Program-made: the position numbers and the translations under genes | Shown here: one piece after another, positions 24,002-37,324 of the stretch | Layout: each line of letters opens with the position of its first letter | Position numbering within the stretch: the stretch's first letter is position 1 | DNA from: Botryotinia globosa | Taxonomy: Eukaryota > Ascomycota > Leotiomycetes > Helotiales > Sclerotiniaceae | NCBI GenBank assembly: GCA_014898425.1 | Contig: RCSZ01000016.1 | Location: forward strand, 372,001 to 436,000 | Direction of reading: 5' to 3' | Length of the DNA: 64,000 nt | The notes under the pieces: generated by a model | Told to the model about the DNA's origin: nothing | The model's input: the letters and a program-made list of their open reading frames with translations, nothing else | The model's database searches: none

Positions 24002-24301
24002 TCAATCACTACCCTCTCCTTCATCCTCACCTATCTTACTGCCCTCCTCAACCAGAGTCCAACATTTTCTCAAAGGGCTCGGATTCGCACAATGAAAGTT
24101 TCCATATTTTCCATCCGCTTCCGTTTGCTCCGCTTCCGTGCTCTTGATACCATACACAATTAAGAGAAGCTCATCCTTTCGTTTCTCCTTTCGTTTCTTT
24201 ACTCTCTTCTGCCTAGCTTTGTCGCGGGCTGATAGTTTTATTGTTTCTGATGTCGACTCGTCATTCTCCATCATAATTGATTGATTCTCAACCGAAGTCA
24301 T
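24002..24301 (-). CDS. Small SPLR-motif family protein (member g)
   Basis: Single exon from ATG at 24301; 99 aa. The N-terminus MTSVENQ is followed by an acidic Ser/Thr stretch and then a strongly basic helix (ARDKARQKRVKKRKEKRK, a likely nuclear/nucleolar signal). After that comes ELLLIVYGIKSTEAEQTEAD, which lines up with VLLLHMNGIKING.A..T..D of the 4977-6067 protein. The signature NPSPLRKCWTLVEEG follows, with a Glu/Gly tail. It is the shortest complete family member here and may show the minimal domain. Confidence 0.6.
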   Translation of the reverse strand: MTSVENQSIMMENDESTSETIKLSARDKARQKRVKKRKEKRKDELLLIVYGIKSTEAEQTEADGKYGNFHCANPSPLRKCWTLVEEGSKIGEDEGEGSD

Positions 24302-24520
24302 TGATGTTCTGATCTCAGGTCGTTATCTCTGAATTGCAGATAGGTTTGGATAGACAAGATTCTGCTACGATAGAGACTTTAGTATGTTTTCTTCTTCAAT
24401 AGTGGGCAAGGTGAGTTCTAACTGGAAATCAATTTTATTCTGAATCAGATAGGTGAAGTAGATGAGAACCCAAAATTGTTCTTGAAATCAAAGTTTTGTA
24501 CTGAAATTGTCTAGTTTTTT

Positions 24521-24818
24521 TTAATCAGACTGGTCTATTTGTATAAATTTGTGTTTCTTCTCAGCAAGATGCTTTATACTTATACCTGGGGATTTGACAT
24601 CCGAGGCTATTGTACTGCAGCTCAGATTCACCACTCCTATCACATAACATTTTTTCTCAATCTTTAGACCTCTTGTTGGATGGCCCCTGGTCCTCTCGAG
24701 CCACTCTTTGACAGTGAATTCTGTTCCTAGTGATTGGAGAACAATGATTTGGTGACTTCTGTGGCACCAGTTGCTGTACACATCCACAAAACCTCTTCCA
24801 ATGCTGACCTGAATCTAG
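24521..24818 (-). CDS. Hypothetical short coding exon (partial)
   Basis: An open minus-strand frame of about 99 codons without an in-frame ATG follows a possible acceptor (GTGGCTAG, 24819-24821). It ends at a stop at 24521. Composition looks natural (GFVDVYSNWCHRSHQ..., EWLERTRGHPTRGL...). No upstream exon with a start was found before the dehydrogenase gene at 25070. It could be a gene fragment, or a real gene whose first exon I cannot place. Confidence 0.25.
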
Positions 24819-25069
24819 CCACAGTACAGGATTCTACTATCTCGTATGACTGGGGTTTTTCATGGCTTTAGTGGTACAGTGAAGCTCTGAGATCAACGAA
24901 CTCCGGCTCCTTTAAGAACATGATCCGCTGTATCCAGCTAGCATACTTGGAGATTTTCACGTGGGCAAGCATCGAGGAAGGATCACAAAGTGCAAATACT
25001 TATTCATTCGTGTAATCACAATAGATGATAGGTAATATTAAGAGAAGATAGATGAGGCGCTTCCATTGA

Positions 25070-26045
<976 letters not shown>

Positions 26046-28214
26046 TTTAACTTAAAGCTGTGATCTAAAGCGAGTTCTAGGGATTGTATAAACAGTGGAA
26101 GTGCTTCACCAGAAAGGTTGAAGAAAGGAGTTTATGATCTGAAGTTCTGGCAGATGTTATAAGTAACAGCGCGGCGGACCGCCGGTAGTACAATAACATC
26201 ATGGGCTCATTCCGTACGCCCATGAAGTGATTCTGCCGAACATAGAGAGAGGGGTAAATAAGATTCGCGGGGTCAATTATCTACCCCACACAAGCCCCAT
26301 GTTACAATGCGACTCCCTATTGGTCACTAGCTAGAGCAGTGTGCCTGTGCGTAGTATATGTCGGATCACTCTGTCAGAAACACGAGTACTGGTCATCCCT
26401 TGGAAGAACGTAGGCCGCCGGTGAGCTCGGAGATTGATGATTGATGACAATTATATACTAGGATCTATTCTATTGTGGAGAGACTTCGTTGCTAGAATTG
26501 AAGAAAGTCATCACATGATTACTTAGATACACAGCTAGCAGATCTGTTCATGCTTCCCTTGCATACCAAAAAGACGAGAGTCACACATTGTTCTACAACT
26601 CATTCGTGTCGCCAAAGTCGTTACACCATCACCTCGGGGCTCTCGACTCCATTCATTGAACTCCCCAAGTACCAATTTACTCTCCATCTGTGGTACCAAC
26701 GACACTTAAGGTTATATATAGATCCGGATTTTCTTCCGGGGCCCAGATTCGATATCGAAGTTATGAATCTTGTTTCAGATGACAGTATCTCGTGTTTCCT
26801 CTCACAGCAGGGTTGAGATAACATGGTAATGCTGCCTTGACATAATCTTACATCTTTCTTTACCCTACCTATACCATCATAACTAAACAGCGTTGATTAT
26901 GATTATATCAAGCACCACAGATCTGCTAATCGACACGGCTCCCAGAAGCCCAACTGAAGACTGCTGAGAAGGCTAATTCATAGACGAGCAAGTAAACATC
27001 GATAGCCTGATACTGTATCAGCTGAGCATTCGATAGAGCCAGCGAGCGGAGCAAAAATGCCAAGATCTCACACGATCCAATAACCCGTCATTTACTCCAA
27101 GATGCCGTCGAACACCCATATGAATCACTTCAGTGATGAAGGAGAATGAGTGAATGAATAGATATAAAGCCTTACGACATTCCTATAAATACCTCGCGCA
27201 AGACTTCTCACATCAAATAGTCGCAAGAGAATCTTTCCAGCACTTGGGCTATGGTTACCAGAAAGCTGGCGAGCCACCTATTCTCAGCCTTTGAGCGAGG
27301 ATTTGCGCTCGAAAATTGGGTTCGAAAAGGGCGAGAATAAAATGCAATGAGAGGTAAAATATTCATCCAACAATAATTATTAGGCATTGGACAAAACGCC
27401 GTTGTCGCTTTGTCGTATATACTGTCGATTTCTACCTCTTGCCCTCGTCTCTAGAAGTCTACACTACACTGATCAGCTTGAATCTTTCTTTGCCTAGTTA
27501 CGAGGGTTTCCACAGTGAATTTCGCAGGAAAGTCTGATATTTTCTCAGACAGTATCTACAGTTGACATATATATAAAAACAAATTGCCATGAAGAATCTC
27601 ACGAAACGACCCTTCCGAGAATAAGCAAACCCAAACCTAACAAGAGATACCTACCTAGCTAGCTAACCCCCAAGCCTCCCCAGATCAACCACTCACACCC
27701 CACCGGAAGAACTAAAACCCATCCACCAAAACCTCCCAAAATTACAAGGCTCTGCAAAGATCAATCAACATCAGCCGACATCCCCGCCACACCTCGTGAA
27801 GTTTCATCTGATCGGAAATGATCCTATTGGAGCTCACCCCCAACACGAACAGGAACACCCATGAAACATCCCCAGCCCTGTTTCAACCCACCCAAGAACC
27901 CCGGATCCCCTTCCGTAAGAGGCTACCAACCACACTTTGGGGATCCTAAACCATGGAAGCTAAGTCGACACTATCGAGAGGCCATCAATACCATTGTGCA
28001 ACCCTCTTTCCCTTGTGGGAAGCTCTCGCATCCGTACTGCTGACCCGGTCGGTACTGGTCTTTTCGTTGCACGTCTGTGATTTAGCTCCATCTATTTGTG
28101 TACTAGTCTCGCTATTCATTCGCTCGAAGACGGGGAGAACGATCCAATTCTCACCCTCTTGCACGTGCGTGGTAGGTAAAACATACTACATTATTTCTTA
28201 TATATTTTTTTCAT
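26046..28214. other. 2.2-kb intergenic region, no gene supported
   Basis: It lies upstream of the dehydrogenase and downstream of the hydrate dehydratase. Frames at 26550-26824 and 27861-28258 have no support. A short inverted repeat GGATCCCC...GGGGATCC (about 27901-27946) could form a stem with a 28-base loop, but it is probably incidental. Confidence 0.4.
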
Positions 28215-29377
28215 CTATAACTTGGCAACTGAGTCATCGGAATCGAGAAGATTTGTAAATGCCGCGAATACTTCTTCAGTAAGGTCACTGGCTTGTAGAC
28301 TTCTACCCTTTTTGGCAAAGGCCAGCCTCGAGCTTTCCTATCATAGATTAGTATTTGCAAGTGGGGATTATTTCTGGGAACTCTTACTCTTGTGATACTA
28401 CTGCCTCCAAAAGCCGCCAACGCTAATGATTCAATATCATCAATGTCTCCCTCATGCTCCCATAATCTATCCAAATACGCCTTTCTCCACCCCAAGAACG
28501 TTGCCAGGCTACCCGTCAACGTATCACCTTGTCCACCACTTCTCTTCAGCCCTCCTTCAATATCACTCACGTACGTCTTCTCCCCATTAGAAATATAATC
28601 CTGCGACCCCTTCTGTATAACCGTAACCCCTCCAAACGCCCTCGCCAATTTTTCCGCCCCCTCCGCCCCATCCAACCCTTCAACATCAATCCCCTTACTC
28701 TTACACAGTCTCCCAAACTCCACCACATTCGGCGTCAATATACACTCCTTATACCCCTGCACCAATTCCGGTTTCGTCTGCACTAGCTGCAATCCATCCG
28801 CATCCAGCACAAACGGCATATTCTTCTCCCTGGCCGCCTCCAGAACCTTCGCACACGTTTCCTGCATCAATTTGTCTCGTCCCAATCCCGGTCCCACAAC
28901 GATCACATGTAATCGCGGCAGCATATCAATAACGCTCTGCGCGATCGAGCTCGCCGATTCCGTCATCTTCGCATGCGAAGATTGTCGCATCAGCGGGTGA
29001 ACCATGAGATTCGGAGAGTACGTCTTGATGACTTGTGCTGCACCAGGTTCGCAGATGACATGACTCTGTGCATTTCAGTGTTAGTGAAATCGCCATTGGT
29101 GTGAGAGGTGGTAGGGAAACTCGTACCATGTCTGCCCCGAGTCTTGCGCTGGCCATTGCGGAGAAATATGGCGCGCCGGTGTAGTCTTCACTACCCCCAA
29201 TAACAGCTATCCTACCCATTTGTCCTTACATGTGTCAACTGATTGTATATTTACGCAATATTCAAGATGTAGGTAGGTACCTTTGTGAAATTTACTCAGC
29301 ATTGGTGGCACAATCTTTTTGACTTTCGCCAGAAGGTCTTTCGTCGTTTTCGACATGGCTTGTGTGTCTTCTGACAT
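28215..29377 (-). CDS. ATP-dependent (S)-NAD(P)H-hydrate dehydratase
   Basis: Four exons: 29377-29281, 29224-29127, 29065-28388 and 28337-28215, with introns of 56, 61 and 50 bp; 331 aa, the size of yeast Nnr2 (YKL151C) and animal CARKD/NAXD. The enzyme repairs damaged NADH and NADPH by ATP-driven dehydration of the S-hydrate (family knowledge). Visible motifs, in order, are [20 protein letters not shown] (ribokinase-like start), [45 protein letters not shown] and the catalytic/phosphate loop [10 protein letters not shown]. The start at 29377 is the first ATG after in-frame sequence without homology; no clear targeting peptide is seen. It looks intact and single-copy. Confidence 0.93.
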
Positions 29378-30176
29378 TTGAATTTTGAGGAACAATTACA
29401 GATTATTCGTAAACAGGTTGGTTAAAATGTATTATCGTTGCGAATATCGAAATTGAAAAAGGTGGTGAAAAGACCGTTGAGGAAATGAAGGAGGGGGTGG
29501 AATGCTCTCTCTCTCTTTCACGATGACGTAGGCCATCAATAATCTCCTTATCGCCAAAATTTCCACATTTTTCGGCTTCATTAGCACGCCGAATTGTAAC
29601 CTCATGGCAACGTCACCTATATATCATACCACTCCGTCACCTCTTCATATTACTAGATCCAATTAACAGAGGTGGAAACTCTCAAGATGTTGCCTCGCAT
29701 CGCACGATGCAATCTCATCTGTTTGCATTGCTACGATTCAGCTGGGTCAAGATCACACGATTTATATACTTGAGGACAAACATGATGGGAGACCATTTCT
29801 TTCCTTTTCTGCATCCTATGTCAATAACCCATATTCGAGCTTAATATATAATCATGTCACACAGGTCTCGATGGCCAGCTTCGTAAGTACGTTCGCAAGC
29901 AAATCGAAGTGTTTAGATGATAAAGCAAGTGTATCTTGTAATTTTCATCTCGCTTCGAAGATCATAAAATTCCCGTCAACATTTCAATGAGAAAGCAATG
30001 ACGACTAATATCACCGCTTGTTCTATGATAACGCTGCGTTATTTGACTCCTACTAAGTCCATTCCCATCAATTCCCTTTCTAGGCGCGAAACACCACGCA
30101 TTCATTATCTGAAGCTTTGAGGCACCAATATTCTCTCCAGGGGCTTTTAGATATAGCAGCATAATTGGATCAATAT
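29378..30176. other. Intergenic, promoter of the hydrate dehydratase gene
   Basis: About 0.8 kb. A CTCTCTCTCT stretch near 29501-29517 and GTAGGTAGGTACC near the gene start are the only simple sequence. No supported frame. Confidence 0.45.
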
Positions 30177-33100
30177 CTAAGACTTGAAGACTTGACCGAG
30201 ATCCTGACCATCGTTATAGAAACCAACACCATCCATCTGCGCTAACATGGTACATGCGGGTTTGATGAGAGCGTTAGAAACTTTCTTTGCTGCCAGATCC
30301 TGAACCGTCCATTGTACCTCTTCGCCAAGCTCGAGTGTCATATTCTGTTCAAGAAGTTTATCCATTGCCACAGATGCAATGGAAACTTCTTGCCAATTCG
30401 TCTCGACGTTGAGATCTCTTTTCTCCTCTTGAAAAACATACACCAGAATTCCTTGGTCTTTAACCTGCAATTCGTGACCACGAGATTTATCTACCTCTGT
30501 GATATTCAGTTTAGAGTTTCCATCAGAACTAATATAACTTCTAGTCTTGCGAATCTTAAGATGATAGATAATAAAATGGTCCATGATATCCTTCGGGAGT
30601 TTAAGGGCGTGGTTTGGTTTCTCGTTTCCAGGACTGGAACATAGAAGTCAGTTCGAGTTTCCAATCGATTGGAATTTCAAACTTACGGAATGTAGAGAGT
30701 TTTTTGCATCTCTGTCGCTAGTTCGTCATAACCAGGCCAGTTACTTCGGATATCTTCTTCATCTTCGATTCCCTCGACATTGAGCTGCAGATCCCAGTGA
30801 CGCATTGTACCATGGACATACGTTCCGCCACATTTTTTCAACACCACAATGTGAGTTTCGAACGTCTCTGCATCGATCTCAATGGTGAATAATTTGTCAG
30901 TACGTAATTCTAGGCATGTGAACTCGTAGTTAACTTTCCACTCGGAACACTTTTCGGACCAGAGACGAACACCTTTATTGTTTTTGAGATTAAGTAGGAA
31001 GGCGGTATCAGCTTCCAATGCTGTTAAACTCTTGGTGAACGCGACTTCAGGGCCATCTCCTTCTCTAAGTTTGCCGCTTGGTGGGGGGTACAGATGTGGA
31101 ATAATAAAATCCTCATCATATGGTTTGATTTGTTCTTCTTTCGAAACAATCTTCACCGGAAGATTACCCAGTAAGATTCTACCAAAGTCCATGTGCACCT
31201 TAACCTCTCCCTGAAAACCCCTCACTGGCGACATCAAACTACTAAGCACTACTTCGAAGTGCTTTAGGAATGACTCCTGTGGCATTGGCACGATAGCTGG
31301 CTTTGTCACTTCTTTGTTGATTGATGCTTTTTGACCCATGGTCTTGTGGAAAACTCGGGTACGAGTCTCATCCTCCTTTTGGCGGCGAGGCTGCGGCAAT
31401 TGATTTTCGCGACGAGCTTTTGAATATGAGGAGCCCACGCGTTGGGGAGAGGATAATATTGGCCAATTGCTAGGAGACGTCAAAGCGGGCTTCGATCCTG
31501 GCAGTTCGGGAAATGCCACTGAGTTCAAGAACTCATTGCTAGGATTCGATGCTGAATCTATCATTGAAGCAGGTGCCATATCCATCAAGCTCTCAAGCTC
31601 TTCCGACGGAAGCTGTGGCAATGCCAGCGACCTCAGCGAGTACGATAGGGCTGGCGGCTCCAAGGCCGCAAACTGTTGACTTCCTAAAGCATCCGAGCCA
31701 TCTGCCGTATCAAATATTCTCAAATTAGGGGATCTGGTTGGACTTGAGCTAATATCAACAAGCGTATTCTCCGTAGCCTTGTGTCTCAATGCGTTCCAAT
31801 CAAAATTCGCCAATTCCGTATCAATTGCAGAATCAAGAAGGCACGACTGCATAGTACTGGGTCTGCTTGCGACTCTGTCCGGTGAAAGCACCCCTATGCA
31901 TTTCATTAGCAGAGAATTTGGCTTTGGCACATCAAACTTCACGCACCACTTGACAGCTTTCTCTCTGATTCTGAGGGCATACCTCTATACTTTGCCGGAG
32001 TAGGAGGCATACTGAAGTTGGCTGTTGTCTCTTGATGAATCGTGTGATTCCAGCTTTCGGCGTTCGGCTTCTCGTATGCTACATTTGAATCCGATTTGGA
32101 GGCCATTGCCAAGCGGGCTAAAGAATTCAGGCTCGGGTCAATGGTTCCTCTCCAGTCTAGGATCTCGAATCCCTTCGAAGCATCGGTAGTAGTCGTGGCA
32201 TTTGCTACCCAGCCCTCAATATCAACGCATGTTGAACTGACATTTTCAATACTTGACTTGACATCTTCCTCTTCTCGTCTCTGAATTTCCTTCTTATATC
32301 CACCGGGAAAGTATTTCACGGGATCATTTTCTGGACTTCCTCGAGATTTCCAAACAAATCCAGCCCACGGCTTTGTTGCAGAGATTTGTGTACCTGGGCT
32401 TGGGACTGCAGGAGTGTACTTCCCGATCTTGAATGGAATAAATGTTACTTTTGCTGTACTCCATGGACAAGCTCTGACTGTAAATTTTGTCAATAGATAT
32501 CCGGGAGGATGCTCTTGTTCGAAAAGAGTAGTTTCAAGGTATTTCTTCTTGATCTCTGAAAAAGCTTTGATGATAAACTTGCACGATTCTACCTCTTCTG
32601 CATAGAAAATATGATGCTGCAAGGCATATATCGACTGCACATGTGGTCAGCTTCAAGACAGTCAACGAGAGCGAAAATCTTGAGATTTCACTCACACTGT
32701 ACTTCGCGATATTGTTGAGTTTATTGATAACTAAATCAATACTGCCATGCTTGTTTGAACCAATATAAACCTTCGATTGGCTAGGTGACGTTACAATTTT
32801 GCTGTCTGTTATTGTCTGCAACTCCAGGACTATGGCTAGTTTCAAAAACTCGTCAATCAACTCTTCTCCAAGATAGATCCAAATGTCGCGATAACTATAC
32901 TTCTTGATAGTATCTGGATAAAATGTGTCATCTGAAGATGAATTCAGTGAGCGCGTGTGTTGAGACGGTTCGTACTCATCCACTTTGACGATTAAATCGC
33001 TATGAAACTAACAGCATCTGAGCAATTATTACGAGCATATCGCATTGGAATTATCTACCTCAGCTGACCAGTCACTACGTGTATCTGCTTCTTCCTCTTC

Positions 33101-33689
33101 ATCCTCGGAATCTGCTTCTCTATCACCACGTTCTTGTGCCACTATTGCTTTCGTGATCTGATTCATCTCTTCTAACAGGGGTATGAGATGTCTTTCCGAA
33201 AAAAGCTTGAAGTGATGATCCTGATCGAGCCATTGAATATAGCCGTCCTAATATTCTGTCAGTGACACAAAAATTAAATGCCAGTGGCCATAGTGTATTG
33301 ATGAAAGAAAGCATGCAATGTCTTTTAAGGAGAAATCATCTGTGTTGAATCCGTAGATGGAAAGACACTCTGACGACCATATTTCGAATTTTCTCAAGAA
33401 GTGGTTGCAAGATGGAAACAAACTTTTGAACGCATGGCAGCATAAACAGAGCAGTGAAGTAGTTATATAGATCAAGAAGAAAGTCACTACTTACAGCGCG
33501 CATTCGATCTCTTTTCTCCGCGAAACGTTTCTCAACTTCCATAACTCCTGCTGGCTTGAAGTGCCATTCCGAAGCAATAATGACTGACGAGATTCCACTT
33601 CTCGCAAGAGTTCCTAGATCACTGGTATCGGACAATGCATCAGTAGCAGATGAGCTGCGCGCAACGCTTCCTTTAAAATGTGCGCTCAT
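30177..33689 (-). CDS. Large hypothetical protein, C-terminal DUF7905-like; one apparent frameshift
   Basis: Exons on the minus strand: 33689-33495, 33247-33059, 33007-32696, 32634-30687 (with a frame break near 32000) and 30633-30177. Introns are 247, 51, 61 and 53 bp. The N-terminus has Ser-rich sequence, then EWHFKPAGVMEVEKRFAEKR. A conserved-looking region follows (DGYIQWLDQDHHFKLFSERH, then RDIWIYLGEELIDEFL and a VNFT-type core around SKVYIGSNKHGSIDLV). The middle 350 residues are Ser/Pro-rich and disordered. The C-terminal 300 residues look globular (EGEVKVHMDFGRILLGNLP, WKVNYEFTCLELRTDKLFTIEI, FIIYHLKIRKTRSYI), a pattern I associate with fungal DUF7905 proteins; that name is from memory and should be checked. 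Between AKYRG and ALRIREKAVKW the frame changes and no normal intron fits, so this copy may be damaged. Confidence 0.6.
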
Positions 33690-34673
33690 GGTTGAAAAAT
33701 TGCTTTTGACGGCAGACCTTACTTTGTTGTCGGCGGTATATCAAAAGTCCCAGCAAATCCTTCGAAAGAAGATAAGGGAAGAGTAAAACTGAATGTGATA
33801 TCAGATCCACATGACTATGGGTTTGAAGATGAAATTGATCCAAGTGGTATTATTGTTGTTGTGTGCGTGGGGCAATATTGTGACGGGAAAAGAAACGGAT
33901 TTGGCGAGGTGAATGAGGAAGGAGGGAAAACAACAGACGATATCAAGAAGTGAGCTAGTGAGAAAAGGCGACCTCGTCAAAGGGACTGACGAAAAAGATA
34001 ATAACGCAGAGCATCTATCAGATGAACGGTGTTAATGGTTTAGGTTCATGTCATTTTACATAAACTCGATTGTTTGTTTGTCAGTGACGCGGGTGCCTGC
34101 ATGCGCCAGTGGCTGCACGACTTCACACTTTTGTTGCAGGCCACACAGTATCAAAGTAAGAAAAGACGACAACGGAGATAGGAGAACGGGCAAAACATCT
34201 CTTTACTTCTGCCTCAAGTTATGATATAAGATCAAAGCAGCTATTGCACAATAGAATCATTAAAAGAAAATCTAGTTCATTCAATCATCACCAATAACCC
34301 TGGCAAATCTAACTCTGATGAACTTCCCAGTGTTTGCCCCAATGTACAATTCCTAGATATGATGATCTCATATAGACACAAGAAAGAAACTCCTTAACAC
34401 CCTGGGCTTCATGGCCCAAGTTCAACCCGAGATACCCTAACCGCAGTGTCTAATGTACAAAAGCGCAGAAAATACAACTGTATCCAGTTTCTCCAATGCA
34501 ATGCAGTCTTTGATGTCGCTGGATCGCTCGAAGAGAATATCGTAATTTAATGTAACTCGAAAGTAGATGATTGATGTGAGTGTGTGTCGAGATTGCGGGA
34601 TTCAAGTAGAAAGAAAGTTTTTTGAGTCAGTGAAATATTTATGAGTCCGACTTGAAATTGGTTATCGGGCTTC
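33690..34673. other. Intergenic, promoter of the DUF7905-like gene
   Basis: About 1 kb with no supported frame. It contains the upstream region of the gene starting at 33689 and the 3' flank of the She3-like gene. Confidence 0.5.
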
Positions 34674-36173
34674 TTATTCGGCCTCTTTGACGTATTTTTT
34701 GACGTTGAGAGCCCATCTCAGCTCCCCAAGAACCTTCTGCGTCTCCAACATAATCTCCTCGTTGGCCTTCTGCTGTTTGCTTGCCATTTCTTTGATATCT
34801 GCGAGAGACTTCTCCTTCTCTGCCTTGTACTCCTCATATTTCCGATCAACGTCATCCTTTTCTCTCTGCAGTGTTTTGAGTTGCTCGGCTTGCTGTTCTG
34901 CGAGGCGTTTGAGCATGGTAATCTTCTCGTCGTCGGCTATCCTCTCCTTCACAATGATTTTGATCTCCTTCTCTAGCTTTGCTACTGTTCGATTGGCGGA
35001 CTTCTCCTGGTCCTTCCAATGGTTGGTCATGACATTGTTTCTTCCTTCGTATAGCTCTGCCCGGCTCTGGGCTTCTTCAACTTTTTCTTTGCATTCCATT
35101 TCCAATTTCTGCATCTCAGTCTTCCAAAATAGCTCCCCCTCAGTAGCTTTCTCGGCCTTGTGTCGTTCCGCATCGATTTTCTCTTTGGCATCTGCGAGTT
35201 GTCGCTCCCTCCTCTTTAGAACCGTTGAATTCATGGCAGCATCGCGCAACTTCCGCTCCCATTCTTCGTTTTCTTGGGCGAATCTGCTCTCCGCCAGTCT
35301 TGCTTGATCGAGAGCCTCTTCCGTTCTCAGCCTCTCGATCTTGACATCACGCTTCAACATGTCATTTTCCTTTGTAAGTCGCTCGATTACTCTCCCCGAC
35401 TTCCCCAGGTTTGCTTTCCCAATAGCGGAGTTAAAGTCTTCACCGTCATTCGCGGCCATATCTTCCACCACATGTACATTGCTACTCGAGTATTTGGTAG
35501 GGCCAAATTCGGTAGATATACTTCGGACAACTCCTCTGGGCATTCCTATCGCGGACGGATTCTGTCGACTGAGTGGTGGTTTCGAACCATTTATGGAATT
35601 ATAGCTAGCTGTTCTTGGGGTAATGGGTGTAGTGGGCTCGTTTTGTGATTGAGGTTGCGCAGTCGGACTGTCGTCGTAAGAATTTGGACCAAGTCGAGAG
35701 TCATCAGAGGGTACGGATCTAATTGTGCCCGTCGAGGATTTGAGTAAGGACGGATCCGTGTTTATGTGAGGCATGTTCATTGCGCTGGAAGAGAGTATCG
35801 TGAGAGGGGCATGTGCAGGACTTTGCATCCTGTTAATATGGGGGGACTCGGAATCTGGTAAGAATACTGGTTAGTCATTGTTCATGATCGCAATGAGCAC
35901 CAGACGTTTGTTTACTAAGTCGAGGGAGTTTTGCATAAAGAGACAAACAATTATTCAATGGACCAAGAATTGTTAATCTTTTCCCGGTGTTTCCAATTCT
36001 TCATTGACATCTATTAAAATTTCAGGTGCCGATCATGATATCTTGCGATAAGAATTCTGGATCATAATTAGAAATGCAAGCTTACCTGGAATACTTGGAG
36101 ATTCCGTATGATTATGGGTACTTTGTCTCGAAGATGTAATGTCCACTGGAGGAGTTTCTGCTCGAGTTGGCAT
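34674..36173 (-). CDS. She3-like coiled-coil protein (SWI5-dependent HO expression protein 3)
   Basis: Two exons: 36173-36086 and 35854-34674, with a 231-bp intron (GTAAGC...ACCAG, phase 1); 422 aa, almost the same length as yeast She3. Residues 1-165 are Ser/Pro/Thr-rich and disordered. From about 170 to 405 there is continuous coiled coil: GKSGRVIERLTKENDMLKRD, then long Glu/Lys/Ala heptads, then NNVMTNHWKDQE. It ends with LRWALNVKKYVKEAE. In yeast She3 couples the She2-mRNA complex to myosin Myo4. In filamentous fungi She2 is missing, so the role is probably a myosin or RNA-transport adaptor, but this is not established from sequence. An overlapping out-of-frame ATG lies at 36180. The gene appears intact. 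Confidence 0.8.
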
Positions 36174-36424
36174 TGCTCATTTCTCCTTTTTCGCAATCTA
36201 GGATAATCCTATCAAGCCATACACGACTTCCATGAGTTGCCCGTGTTTGACGTTATGTGCAATCTTTTATGCGTGTAACGAAAACGATGGTACGAGTGAC
36301 CGTCTCTCCTTGCGTTGGGTAGGTAATAGATATAACGAATGATGGGAAGAATGAACTTTTTACCTAAGTGGGCTGGCTGGCTGGCTGGGTATTTAATCAT
36401 GAAGATATCGACAATGCAATCAAT

Positions 36425-36456
36425 GTAGGTAGGTAGGTAGGTAGGTAGGTAGGTAG
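36425..36456. repeat. (GTAG)8 microsatellite
   Basis: Eight perfect copies of GTAG, upstream of the She3-like gene. Confidence 0.95.
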
Positions 36457-36640
36457 TCAGTCGCCTTTTTCCGAGTTACTGTATGTTTTTCTCAGTAATA
36501 GATGCTTTTCCAGTTTACCAGATAAAGGATGGAAAGCCCGTATGGCAATTCAGTCTCATCCAATGAATCTGGCTGACCGAGCAACGAATCATGTCAGTCC
36601 CAGTTGACAATGCCGGGAGGCGGGTAGGGGGTTGACAATA

Positions 36641-36825
36641 ATGTATGGTATGTATGGTATGTATGGTATGTATGGTATGTATGGTATGTATGGTATGTAT
36701 GGTATGTATGGTATGTATGGTATGTATGGTATGTATGGTATGTATGGTATGTATGGTATGTATAATGTCTATGGTATATATAATGTCTATGGTATATATA
36801 ACGTCTATGGTATATATAATATGGT
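36641..36825. repeat. 9-bp tandem array (ATGTATGGT)n with degenerate tail
   Basis: About 13.5 perfect copies from 36641 to 36762. Three 18-bp derived units (with GTCTATGGTATATATAA-like sequence) continue to about 36825. Because 9 is a multiple of 3, both strands are open over the array (Met-Tyr-Gly or Tyr-His-Thr repeats), but I do not believe it is translated. Confidence 0.92.
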
Positions 36826-37324
36826 CCCATATGCTCGCCATTTTCCTTTTTCTTCCCTTTGCAGCTTTGCAGGACGGACGGTGCCAGCATGTACGTCAGA
36901 GAACATGAAGTGGAGCGGGAAAAGTTATTTTGATATTGGAACATCCACGGTATACTTAGTTAGGTACCTAACCTAGCTTCTACAAATGCACTTGTCCTGC
37001 TAGCTATAAATTTACCCACGACGACTTTTCTAGATTTCAACGCTGAGCTCTATCTAACACTCATTAGTGCCTGGTATGTATACCTGTCAGTGCCAGTCAG
37101 TGTCATCAATGTCAGTGTCAACATGTCTTGTCTCTTACATAATCAATTTTAACGTTCAACTAACCTTACCACCATACCTAGGTAGGTAAATGAAATTGGG
37201 ATTTCCCTTAACTTATCATTATCCCATTTCGTTTGTCCAGAGTACGACCTGGTGGACCAATTAATGATGCTTACCTAATCAAGAGCATGAAGAAATAGAG
37301 AAAGGTAGGGTTTTGAATAGATTC

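Noticed and set aside
27901..27946. GGATCCCC...GGGGATCC inverted repeat as terminator or RNA gene
   Set aside because: Only an 8-bp stem with a 28-base loop, with no gene end or conserved RNA features.
34687..35307. Plus-strand 206-codon frame
   Set aside because: Antisense shadow of the She3-like coiled coil; Ser/Leu/Phe-rich composition is the mirror of Glu/Lys-rich codons.
36425..36456. GTAG array as interstitial telomere
   Set aside because: The unit is GTAG, not TTAGGG.
36515..36976. Met-Tyr-Gly, Val-Cys-Met and Tyr-His-Thr repeat frames
   Set aside because: They are the six-way reading of a 9-bp tandem array; no coding flanks.
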